Shown here piece by piece: positions 1-6,400 of a stretch of DNA of 10,192 nt (position 1 is the stretch's first letter; each line of letters begins with the position of its first letter). This DNA is from Candidatus Omnitrophota bacterium (lineage in GTDB: Bacteria; Omnitrophota; Koll11; Zapsychrales; Aceulaceae), in contig JAOZRJ010000029.1 of NCBI GenBank assembly GCA_029931885.1, forward strand, positions 1-10,192, written 5' to 3'. The position numbers were made by a program, and so were the translations under genes. Under the pieces are notes generated by a model. The model did no database searches. It saw only the letters and a list, made by a program, of their open reading frames with translations, and had not been told where the DNA came from.

Positions 1-62
1 TATAACTTATCCCTCGGTGCATTGTCCCACCATCCACCTGCATGAGTGATTCTAACTTTCAT
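1..62 (-). CDS. Hypothetical protein, N-terminal fragment (cut by left edge)
   Basis: Only about 20 codons lie inside the window, starting MKVRITHAGGWW and reading open to the edge. The ATG directly follows the TGA of the small upstream frame (TGAATG), and a good Shine-Dalgarno sequence, AGGAG at 72..68, sits 5 bases before it, which supports a real start. Short phage proteins that begin MKVR and carry an early tryptophan pair are familiar as uncharacterised proteins, but too little is visible here to assign a family or function. Confidence 0.6.
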   Translation of the reverse strand, partial: MKVRITHAGGWWDNAPRDKL

Positions 63-131
63 TCAATCTCCTAATTTTTCAAACTCTTCAAACTCTTCTT
101 CTGTCATTTCTTGTGTGATGTCATTTTTCAT
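63..131 (-). CDS. Possible 22-aa acidic peptide downstream of the reductase
   Basis: A short frame begins MKNDITQEMTEEEF and ends KLGD, very rich in glutamate. It ends exactly where the next gene begins (TGAATG), as expected of a translationally coupled phage gene. Against it, there is no convincing ribosome binding site. It is also in the same frame as the reductase C-terminal gene, with no stop codon between that gene's TAG at 182..180 and this ATG, so it may be a chance open stretch, a readthrough extension, or a peptide with an unrecognised start further upstream. No function can be proposed. Confidence 0.35.
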   Translation of the reverse strand: MKNDITQEMTEEEFEEFEKLGD

Positions 132-179
132 TTTATTGATAGTCTTGTGAACCCACTGGGCATGGAAAAAGATATGTGG

Positions 180-854
180 CTAAAACAGGTCGCACCCTTG
201 CCCACCACAGGCTGGCTCTTGTGCGCCCGAGGTATAATCATCTTTTTCGTATTCAACCAACTCTTCAAAATCAAGTTTACGAGGAAAATCTTTCACCAAT
301 GTTTTATACTCTTCCTCTGTAATTTCAGAAAAAGGACTCAATTGATATAGACCTCCGTCAAAAGGAAGGAAACTGATACCACTCACTTCAGTCCAATGCT
401 CATAAATCCACGCACCAACGGCAAGCCATTCATCATCCCTTACATACACAGTCATAGAAGGCTTGTGCTCGCACCAATGTTCTTGCATCAACGACCAATG
501 ATTCAACTGTTGAATCGCTGTCTTGTCATGTCTGAACACTGCTTTCTTCGAAGGCGTCTTAGTTGGAAAATCAAACACAACTGTTGAACATTCATCTATC
601 GTTCCCTGTTGAACTTCTGGATTATGGTTTACTCCCTTGTCTATAAGGAATTGACACATGGGATCTGTCTTAGACACTCTCACACGACGAATGTAATATT
701 CGGAATGTCGTGGGTGAAGCCCCGATGCTGAGTTGACGAGTTGAGATACTGTATTATGCGTCACAACGCCATTGTCTAATTGATATGAATGTGTATTATC
801 TACTTCCACATCCACGGTAAAACTTTTACTAATTTCTTTTTTAATTATTCTCAT
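180..854 (-). CDS. nrdJ: Class II ribonucleotide reductase, C-terminal part fused to a C-intein
   Basis: This gene encodes the second piece of the adenosylcobalamin-dependent ribonucleotide reductase. Residues 1-34 are the C-terminal half of a split intein, ending in the block G residues THN. Residue Thr35 begins the extein with TVSQLVNSASGLHPRHS, the second half of the reductase phosphate-binding loop (PSG in the upstream gene joined to TVSQ here). The 190-residue extein ends in EPACGGQGCDLF; Cys216 and Cys221 are the mobile C-terminal pair expected to re-reduce the active-site disulfide. The ATG overlaps the HNH gene stop as ATGA, and no clear Shine-Dalgarno is visible, so translation is probably coupled to the endonuclease gene. 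On its own the product cannot be active: it needs trans-splicing to the product of 1560..5273. It ends in TAG. Confidence 0.93.
   Translation of the reverse strand: MRIIKKEISKSFTVDVEVDNTHSYQLDNGVVTHNTVSQLVNSASGLHPRHSEYYIRRVRVSKTDPMCQFLIDKGVNHNPEVQQGTIDECSTVVFDFPTKTPSKKAVFRHDKTAIQQLNHWSLMQEHWCEHKPSMTVYVRDDEWLAVGAWIYEHWTEVSGISFLPFDGGLYQLSPFSEITEEEYKTLVKDFPRKLDFEELVEYEKDDYTSGAQEPACGGQGCDLF
753..854 (-). mobile_element. Split intein 3, C-terminal half (34 aa)
   Basis: The first 34 codons of the distal reductase gene match intein blocks F and G: DVEVDNTHSYQLDNGVVTHN, followed by Thr as the +1 extein nucleophile. The penultimate His33 and terminal Asn34 needed for asparagine cyclisation are both present. 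It pairs with the 109-residue N-half encoded at 1563..1889. Together they make about 143 residues, the size of a mini-intein without an endonuclease domain. Confidence 0.9.
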
Positions 855-1513
855 ATTTTATTTTTAATGTGAAAAGTCCCTCGGCCTCTCTTATATTGAG
901 GGTTGTTTAATAAAAAATTTTCGATTGACTGTTCCCGTTGCATCTTGGCTGTATATTTTTTTGTTTTTACACCATCATTAATATAAATAAATCCTTTATT
1001 CTTAGCACCACCCCTTTTTCCCATTTCACTTTGAAAATCTTTATTTTGAAATTGACCCGATGCTTTCCCACCTTTAGACGCCCACTTTTTATGCAATTCT
1101 GGATTTGTTTTATATTGATGGAAGCCTAATCCCCGTTCCGCTTGAATCTTTCCGCTGATTTTTCCTCCCATAGATGCCCATTCTTTTCGTTCTACATCAC
1201 TTCTAAATATACCAATACCTTTTTCTTTCACGATTTTACCACCAATCTTTCCACCATTTGAACAGGATATTTTATGCGCCTCTGAAAAATTATAGCCAAT
1301 CATATGAAAGGCACATAAATCTCTAAAATCACCATATTTCTCATACAACTCAAGATGTGCTTTCATATGATCTTCCTTTGACAAAGCTTTTAGGTTTTCA
1401 ATATCATTAGTACCACCCAATCTGGTAGGCAATACATGATGTATTTCAAAATCGGCGGGTATCTCGCCCACATGTTTAATATATTTTTTTCTTAAATTAT
1501 ATTCTTTTTTCAT
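851..1513 (-). CDS. HNH homing endonuclease inside the fractured reductase gene
   Basis: This 220-residue protein is a free-standing HNH nuclease. The catalytic core lies at residues 23-53: EIHHVLPTRLGG (His25-His26), Asn36 and Asn40, then His49 and His53, the order seen in phage HNH enzymes. The middle carries repeated GGK-type elements near 86-94, 115-123, 147-155 and 164-174, two of them inside longer repeats that share a G-x-G-F/I start and a KEWASMGGK or KKWASKGGK end. These resemble the NUMOD-type DNA-binding modules of homing endonucleases. The C-terminus (INDGVKTKKY to YKRGRG) resembles a short tail common on phage HNH and GIY-YIG proteins. The gene sits between the two halves of a split intein and its stop overlaps the distal reductase start (ATGA). 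It presumably cleaves intein-free or unfractured nrdJ alleles and spreads this arrangement. A hairpin abuts its start codon. Confidence 0.9.
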   Translation of the reverse strand: MKKEYNLRKKYIKHVGEIPADFEIHHVLPTRLGGTNDIENLKALSKEDHMKAHLELYEKYGDFRDLCAFHMIGYNFSEAHKISCSNGGKIGGKIVKEKGIGIFRSDVERKEWASMGGKISGKIQAERGLGFHQYKTNPELHKKWASKGGKASGQFQNKDFQSEMGKRGGAKNKGFIYINDGVKTKKYTAKMQREQSIENFLLNNPQYKRGRGTFHIKNKI

Positions 1514-1547
1514 AGTATGAACTCTCTGTTCCCGTTGGTTTCATACT
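1514..1547 (-). promoter_or_regulatory. Inverted repeat abutting the HNH gene start codon
   Basis: In the 46-base gap between the proximal reductase gene and the HNH gene, the transcript contains AGTATGAA and, 18 bases later, its perfect complement TTCATACT; the 3' arm ends at the base before the ATG (1513). The only purine-rich ribosome-binding candidate, AGAGAG, lies at the 3' end of the loop, against the stem. An RNA stem-loop here could limit ribosome loading on the endonuclease gene, as hairpins do for T4 endonuclease genes such as I-TevI. The stem is only 8 bp with a large loop, so its effect is an inference. Confidence 0.45.
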
Positions 1548-1559
1548 TACTTATACAAA

Positions 1560-4500
1560 CTAAAAATTTAGCAAATCATCACTTTCCGTCAAGTCTCTCG
1601 CCTCCTTCCATTGGCCTGTTTTCAACTTAAATTTATGATTGGGAGTACATTCAATCACATTCCCATCGTCTAATGTTAGTTTAAGTGTTTCTTCAGCACC
1701 ATTTACAAATAATCTGGTGATTTTTTGTTTATCGTTATTTTCATCATAAACAAACATTTCTTTCTTTACATCATACCATTCTCTATATTCATCTTGTTTT
1801 TCTTCAAGATTAACACCATTCTCTTTAAAAATATCATCGAGTGATTTTATACCTTTGGTCGTTCTAAGTGACTGTAATGGTTGAAAACATCCCGACGGTT
1901 TTGTACAAGTGATAGCGGCCGGCATGTTGATGTCCATATGCTTTGACCACTTTTTGGCGATTCGAATCGCTGTTCCCTTCATGGTGGAAAGCCAGTCCTC
2001 TAGTCTTTCTGCTTTCTTTTCGTTACTCAGCACCGGATGATCCATGACTCCTGTAAGGCTCACACCCAAGAGTCTTTCTTCATCGCAATTGTTTTTCCAC
2101 GTTTCATCCAAATATTTAAAATCTGTCAATGTTGACTGTAATATACCTAATATAGTAGCATATTTCACCTTCTCTGTCAAGTCATTTAATGTATCGTTAT
2201 ATCTTACAACAACTTCACTGAGATTGCATTGATGAGTTAATATATTCCCAAATACCGATTTATGTCTTTTTGGCTCTGTAAAACAATAACTATCATATAA
2301 TCCATCAATCATATCAACACTTTTAATATTTTGATATTTCCCTTTAAATTTAGGTTTACTTCCATTACTTGTATTCAACCTACAGCACGGAATATCACCA
2401 CAATCAGTTATAGTTAAATAATACAAATCTTTCTTTCTCAAACCTAAGTTTGTTTGAGTGCCCGCCTTTTGAAATAATGACAATGAGGAATAAATACCCA
2501 TTTTAGTCAATAATAATTGTAAATTTTTGGATCGTTGCTCATCTGATATATATAATCTGACACCGTTTGATTGATTTGCTCCATCCGCATCTAACCAACC
2601 GGCAATGAAAGATAAAATAGATTTTCTATTCCATAGAGACAATTCTCTCAATCCATCTAAATTTTGTCTTAGATTTATAAATAAATCAACATCAACTTCT
2701 TCTTTACAATTAACTCTTATCTTGGGGACATTATAACCTTTTGGTAAATATTCTTTATGTCTAAACCCTTTCACTGGGCACTTCCAATCCTTTTCACCAT
2801 AAAGATCAATGTTCACTTGGTCATAAACCCCTTTTTTAGATTTTACTAAATAACCATCGCCTATAGCAAAACCAAGTGTATACGGGTCTTTATCATAATC
2901 AATCCCATCATCAAATACAATATTCGAAGGTTCACATTGAACAGAATATTTACTAAAAGTCATCAAATCTTTAGCTTTGACTTCTCGCCATTCTTTTTTA
3001 AATCTATCTTTAACAGAAAACTTATGATCCTCGGTACAATCTAAATAAGAACCGTCTGTTAATGTAACTCTCAACATTCTTTGGTTTTCAGATATCTTGC
3101 GCACAACTACATCTGTCCATTCTTCACCATTCCAAACTTCCACGGTTTGATCTATAAGATTTTCTATTTCATCTATAGAATTTTTAGTTATTAAAGGCGT
3201 GTCACCCTTCACACAAAATTCATCGGGGCGCAAAATGATTTCTGAGCAATTTCCCGTAAAACAATGGGCCAATTGAAACGTATGCGTTTCATCATTCACG
3301 CTCACATCCCACACGTCTTCAAATATATCAGTTTTAATCACATCAACTATTTTGATGACATTCTCGGGTTTTGTTTCGATTAATTTATTATTTTCAAGTA
3401 ATGCTTGTTTTTTTAATGATGTTAATTGAAAAATTTCAGAAAATCGTTTTTTATTAACTTTATTTCGAATTCTCACATGATATAAAACATATGATCGGTC
3501 ATATTCCTTACCATTGGGAAAACTACAGTGATCCCTTTCAATCTTTAGCACCGAATTCCGTATACCATAAAAACCCAACAAATCAGAAACATCATTAGCC
3601 ATTAACTCATGCGAGGTATAAAAAGAAATATCACCGGTATCACTAACAGAACCATCGGCCGAAAATAAACCATCGATCAAGCCCCGCCTGAAAGAATCTG
3701 AATCCTCGGCCCAAATAGTTTTTGGCAGACCGGCCGACTTATGGGATACTTGATGAACATCAAATAATTGTTTTAATTTTAATGAAACAGTATTATATTC
3801 AAAAGTGCTTTTTCTTTCACTAAAATTCGCCGAACAATATTTTTTAAGTAATGTTTGTAATTTCTGACCTATCTCAGCTTCTGTTTTATTATAACAAAAA
3901 CCAAATTGACGATAATCAACATCCGATCTATCTGTTATCCAACCGTCACCCAAATTCCAACCAATTAAGAACCCATCATCATAATTACCAACATCGCCAT
4001 AATGATCCATTTTAAAATTATCTGAAATTGTAAATAATAGATCGTCGGACTTCAATTCGGTCGTTTCTTTTTTATTAATTTTTCCATCAATTAAAACAGG
4101 CCACTTATGTTCTTTAGTACAAAAATAAGAAAGTCCACCCGTTAATTTTATCTCCATTAATTGCTTATTTTTGCCAGACAACCAACACTTTGCATCAGAC
4201 CACTCGTTGTTTAATGTATTGACTTTAAATTCCGTGTTTTCTAATTCTTCAATTGGAAAAATTCCATCTTTCGTTAATAATTTGGTGCCGGCTCGCAATG
4301 AAGGATTACAACCGAAGTCTTCGTGCGGCTTACGACGGCCGGTCTTCTCAGCGATTATATTAGCCGCCTCTCTGTTGAAAATTCCACGTTCACCTGTCTG
4401 CGAATCCATCAATCGTTGCCATTCGTCCATAAAGATAGACATCTCAGGCCGTTCGGTATATGCGGTTGAGTTGTTAGACAACATCCGCCAATCTGAGGTC

Positions 4501-5273
4501 TCCCAAAACTGGCCTTGCTTGGCATCACGCATCCGCAAGTCACTTAGATTAGAAAGACTAATACAAGCGCTGCGACGCACACCACCGACGACAACAATAG
4601 AGGCCACATAACAAGCAATATCATGACATTCAAGAGAATTAAGCTTCCGGCCTTTAGCATTTTGAAAAACACGTTCTGTAAACTCCACCAATCGTTTCAA
4701 TGGTTCCGGTCCACTCGCACGTCCGCCAAAAGTTTTTAGTATCGCCCCTTCAGGTCTCACTTCAGAGAAATCCACCGGGTGAATATGTCCGTTATAAAGT
4801 CCGTTAATATATTCTTCATATGCTTCCGCCCAACCCCGTTTAGAATCATCGACTACAATCTTTGCATCATCATGTTGTAATTTGGCAGGTATCTCCGGCA
4901 ACTTCACTATATACTGACGTTCAACTGAAAAACCAGCACCAGTCCCATTCATCAATATATACATCATTTCAGAAAAGGCTTTTGGTCGATCTATGATCAA
5001 GTAAGCGCAGTTGTATCCTGCTATATTGTCCTTTTCCAATGCCTCTCCTGCGCTCCAAAGCGCTCTCATGGATGGCATCACTTTCTTATCTAACACATAT
5101 TGTTTTGCTTTCTCAAAGCTTTTCAATAACTGTTCTGGAACTCTCGGTCTAAAAAAATTAAAATACCTCTCTACTGTCTCTTCCCATTGCTCTCTACGTC
5201 CTTTCTCCCAATCCCATCTACTGTAAGTTCTTTTGTATATGAAGGTACTGTAAATATCTGTTATATCTCTCAA
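1560..5273 (-). CDS. nrdJ: Class II ribonucleotide reductase, N-terminal part with two inteins and an N-intein
   Basis: The enzyme reduces ribonucleotides to deoxyribonucleotides using adenosylcobalamin to make a thiyl radical, supplying DNA precursors for replication. The extein segments are residues 1-324, 676-686 and 1016-1128. Visible motifs are RTYSRWDWEKGRREQW, NC at 88-89 (first redox Cys), NGTGAGFSVE near 109-118, GGVRRSA near 230-236, Asn323, Cys676 and Glu678 of the NP/CSEI active site, Cys1016 (second redox Cys), and KPSG at 1125-1128. Inteins occupy 325-675 and 687-1015, and an N-intein fills 1129-1237, after which the frame stops at TAG. The 190 missing C-terminal residues are in 180..854; the spliced product would be about 638 residues. 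The start is TTG at 5273: an in-frame TAA lies four codons upstream, AAGGG sits 6 bases before it, and the next Met (residue 67) falls inside conserved sequence. Confidence 0.95.
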   Translation of the reverse strand: MRDITDIYSTFIYKRTYSRWDWEKGRREQWEETVERYFNFFRPRVPEQLLKSFEKAKQYVLDKKVMPSMRALWSAGEALEKDNIAGYNCAYLIIDRPKAFSEMMYILMNGTGAGFSVERQYIVKLPEIPAKLQHDDAKIVVDDSKRGWAEAYEEYINGLYNGHIHPVDFSEVRPEGAILKTFGGRASGPEPLKRLVEFTERVFQNAKGRKLNSLECHDIACYVASIVVVGGVRRSACISLSNLSDLRMRDAKQGQFWETSDWRMLSNNSTAYTERPEMSIFMDEWQRLMDSQTGERGIFNREAANIIAEKTGRRKPHEDFGCNPSLRAGTKLLTKDGIFPIEELENTEFKVNTLNNEWSDAKCWLSGKNKQLMEIKLTGGLSYFCTKEHKWPVLIDGKINKKETTELKSDDLLFTISDNFKMDHYGDVGNYDDGFLIGWNLGDGWITDRSDVDYRQFGFCYNKTEAEIGQKLQTLLKKYCSANFSERKSTFEYNTVSLKLKQLFDVHQVSHKSAGLPKTIWAEDSDSFRRGLIDGLFSADGSVSDTGDISFYTSHELMANDVSDLLGFYGIRNSVLKIERDHCSFPNGKEYDRSYVLYHVRIRNKVNKKRFSEIFQLTSLKKQALLENNKLIETKPENVIKIVDVIKTDIFEDVWDVSVNDETHTFQLAHCFTGNCSEIILRPDEFCVKGDTPLITKNSIDEIENLIDQTVEVWNGEEWTDVVVRKISENQRMLRVTLTDGSYLDCTEDHKFSVKDRFKKEWREVKAKDLMTFSKYSVQCEPSNIVFDDGIDYDKDPYTLGFAIGDGYLVKSKKGVYDQVNIDLYGEKDWKCPVKGFRHKEYLPKGYNVPKIRVNCKEEVDVDLFINLRQNLDGLRELSLWNRKSILSFIAGWLDADGANQSNGVRLYISDEQRSKNLQLLLTKMGIYSSLSLFQKAGTQTNLGLRKKDLYYLTITDCGDIPCCRLNTSNGSKPKFKGKYQNIKSVDMIDGLYDSYCFTEPKRHKSVFGNILTHQCNLSEVVVRYNDTLNDLTEKVKYATILGILQSTLTDFKYLDETWKNNCDEERLLGVSLTGVMDHPVLSNEKKAERLEDWLSTMKGTAIRIAKKWSKHMDINMPAAITCTKPSGCFQPLQSLRTTKGIKSLDDIFKENGVNLEEKQDEYREWYDVKKEMFVYDENNDKQKITRLFVNGAEETLKLTLDDGNVIECTPNHKFKLKTGQWKEARDLTESDDLLNF
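1563..1889 (-). mobile_element. Split intein 3, N-terminal half (109 aa)
   Basis: Residues 1129-1237 of the proximal reductase gene start at Cys1129 directly after KPSG (block A, CFQPLQSLRTTKGIKS). They contain block B as GNVIECTPNHKFKL, with the TxxH residues Thr1210 and His1213. The gene then ends in TAG without any endonuclease domain or blocks F and G; those blocks appear at the start of the gene at 180..854. The match between the interrupted PSG here and the TVSQ there defines the trans-splicing junction. Confidence 0.92.
2229..3215 (-). mobile_element. Intein 2 with LAGLIDADG endonuclease, at the redox cysteine
   Basis: Residues 687-1015 (329 aa) of the reductase frame form a full intein. 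It begins with Cys687 (CVKGDTPLITKN), has block B as YLDCTEDHKF (Thr747, His750), and two LAGLIDADG helices, YTLGFAIGDGYL near 798-809 and FIAGWLDADGAN near 889-900. The C-terminal splicing region is near 986-1015. It ends in ILTHQ before Cys1016, so the cyclising C-terminal residue is Gln rather than the usual Asn. Removing it joins LRPDEF to CNLSEVVVR, a normal reductase sequence. Cys1016 is both the +1 splicing nucleophile and the predicted redox cysteine of the enzyme. Confidence 0.93.
3249..4301 (-). mobile_element. Intein 1 with LAGLIDADG endonuclease, at the thiyl-radical cysteine
   Basis: Residues 325-675 (351 aa) of the reductase frame form a full intein. It starts with Ser325 (SLRAGTKLLTKDG) rather than Cys, has block B as YFCTKEHKWP (Thr386, His389), LAGLIDADG helices FLIGWNLGDGWI near 435-446 and FRRGLIDGLFSADGS near 528-542, and blocks F/G from DVWDVSVNDETHTF to CFTGN. 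The penultimate residue is Gly instead of His; the terminal Asn675 is present. Its removal joins GCNP to CSEIILRP, restoring the reductase radical-site motif, so the +1 nucleophile Cys676 is also the predicted thiyl-radical residue. Confidence 0.93.
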
Positions 5274-5294
5274 TTCAATCCCTTATGAATTCGG

Positions 5295-5864
5295 TTAGCT
5301 ACTGTATAGTCCTTGCCCTTCGAGAAATTCTCGCATGGCATCTACAAGACATATGTCATTGTCTATCTTTCGTCCCTTTATAATAATATCGCCGTTCTCA
5401 CATAATTTGATAAACTCTGGATGCTCCGTATTGCCCATTACGATTGTTTGATCTGTGGCATTTTCATATAGTTGAACACCGCTCGTTTGAGGTGGAATTC
5501 CATGACTAAAGTTTTCTACAACGTTGATTGGAGGATGGACACGACCATTTCTATTGACTTGATTGGGTATGTTTACTTGCCCCTGTATCTGGACAGTACA
5601 CAAACCGTTTTCCACGGCCGTAACAATCCCCATCGGCGTATCGGTATTTGTATAATTCACAACATCGCCAATCGAAAGACTATGATCTCTGTAGAGAATT
5701 TCATTTACTGTAGTTACTGTCATAGTCGGCGACTCCTGACTATACGGGTTGATAACTTCCTCAGCTTCCTCTTCTGTTAGACACTCGCCTTCTACTCTCA
5801 TATTATTTCTCCTTGGCAAAACGTCCACACACTCATGACCGTACCATCCATCACTTGCTGTCAT
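5295..5864 (-). CDS. Conserved-type phage hypothetical protein (SH3/KOW-like middle)
   Basis: No function can be named. The 189-residue product has an acidic N-terminal part, a central segment SIGDVVNYTNTDTPMGIVTAV followed by CTVQIQGQV that looks like a small beta-barrel (SH3 or KOW-like) fold, a low-complexity Asn/Pro-rich linker, and a C-terminal module running from EFIKLCENGDIIIKG to DAMREFLEGQ. That last pattern (a strand pair ending IxIKG, then ND and a helix of the DAMREFL type) recurs, as I recall, at the ends of many large-phage hypothetical proteins. The start is ambiguous. ATG at 5864 overlaps the upstream stop (TAATG) with GAGGG before it. An in-frame ATG at 5801 (residue 22, MRVEGECL) has a stronger AAGGAG at 5814..5809 spaced 7 bases. 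The gene ends 21 bases before the reductase start. Confidence 0.8.
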   Translation of the reverse strand: MTASDGWYGHECVDVLPRRNNMRVEGECLTEEEAEEVINPYSQESPTMTVTTVNEILYRDHSLSIGDVVNYTNTDTPMGIVTAVENGLCTVQIQGQVNIPNQVNRNGRVHPPINVVENFSHGIPPQTSGVQLYENATDQTIVMGNTEHPEFIKLCENGDIIIKGRKIDNDICLVDAMREFLEGQGLYSS

Positions 5865-6142
5865 TACAATCCCTCTTCATTCTTCTGCTTCTTATCCCAA
5901 TTTCTTTGATGCATGTCATTCTCTTTCAATGCATCATCCAGTTCTTTCTGTGATCCATATGTATAGTCATTCCTATACCAAAAACCTTGTCCTAAACGAA
6001 ACAATGGCAGACCGGCAACTTCTTGATGAATCATTGTAGATCCACATTTATCACAAGTTTCTGGTGTATTTCTATCGTCTACGGGTTTTATGTAATCTTC
6101 GTGGTGGTCACACTTGAGGCAATTATATTGATATATCGGCAT
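5864..6142 (-). CDS. FmdB-family zinc ribbon protein
   Basis: The 92-residue product starts MPIYQYNCLKCDHHED and has Cys8/Cys11 and Cys30/Cys33 (CLKC and CDKC), the two knuckles of an FmdB-type zinc ribbon, which nearly always begins at the initiator Met as here. The family is annotated as putative regulatory proteins and its molecular role is poorly known; phage copies are common. After the ribbon comes a charged, hydrophilic tail (KELDDALKENDMHQRNWDKK) that is probably helical. A strong Shine-Dalgarno, TAAGGAG at 6153..6147, fixes the start. The stop codon overlaps the next start as TAATG, so it is in the same transcription unit as the hypothetical protein and reductase downstream. Confidence 0.85.
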   Translation of the reverse strand: MPIYQYNCLKCDHHEDYIKPVDDRNTPETCDKCGSTMIHQEVAGLPLFRLGQGFWYRNDYTYGSQKELDDALKENDMHQRNWDKKQKNEEGL

Positions 6143-6172
6143 TTCTCTCCTTAGTTTTTTCGTTTGTCACGG

Positions 6173-6400
6173 TTATTTATCTCCCATATTATTCAAAATT
6201 TTGATTAAAACATCCCCATGACACGCCTTAGGAGCGCACCAACAGCCCAGAATCTTCCCTTTCAATTCTGGTAGCATTTTCCGTTGCTCTTCTGCTTCAG
6301 GTGAAAATAATATCCACATCTTATACTTCTCAATGACTTGGGATCGCGTGCCGTCCTTTCCTATCTCAAAGGGATTGCCCCCATATCGAATTCTATCCAC
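6173..6400 (-). CDS. DUF4326 family protein, C-terminal part in a shifted frame
   Basis: The 75-residue frame carries most of a DUF4326 domain: GGNPFEIGKDGTRSQVIEKY near residues 7-26 and the family's cysteine motif CWCAPKACHGD near 53-63. It has no ATG; the only usable start is GTG at 6400, and an in-frame TAG lies two codons upstream. The missing N-terminal part of the domain is encoded immediately upstream in another frame (6393..6479), which ends VYIGRG. The gene is therefore either broken by a small indel, expressed by frameshifting, or the site of a sequence error. DUF4326 proteins are common in phages; their biochemical role is unknown. Confidence 0.75.
   Translation of the reverse strand: MDRIRYGGNPFEIGKDGTRSQVIEKYKMWILFSPEAEEQRKMLPELKGKILGCWCAPKACHGDVLIKILNNMGDK

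Noticed and set aside
929..1537. 12-base repeat CAACGGGAACAG (minus strand) at 929-940 and again at 1526-1537, near the two ends of the HNH gene
   Set aside because: A few 12-base matches are expected by chance in 10 kb, and the flanking bases do not extend the match, so it is not good evidence for a duplication or target site.
1560..1889. The early TAG of the proximal reductase gene as a simple truncation or pseudogene
   Set aside because: Intein blocks F/G and the missing 190 extein residues are intact at 180..854 with a matching junction, which fits a split intein better than decay.
980..2685. Plus-strand TATAAATA near 981-988 and near 2675
   Set aside because: They point against all genes and lie inside coding sequence; most likely AT-rich chance matches.
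4171..4611. 146-codon open frame on the plus strand
   Set aside because: It lies antisense to well-conserved reductase and intein sequence, has no ribosome binding site and no recognisable protein features.
6174..6181. GATAAATA on the minus strand, close to the T4 late promoter TATAAATA, about 35 bases before the zinc-ribbon gene
   Set aside because: One mismatch, inside the end of the DUF4326 frame, and no second example in the window to support late promoters here.
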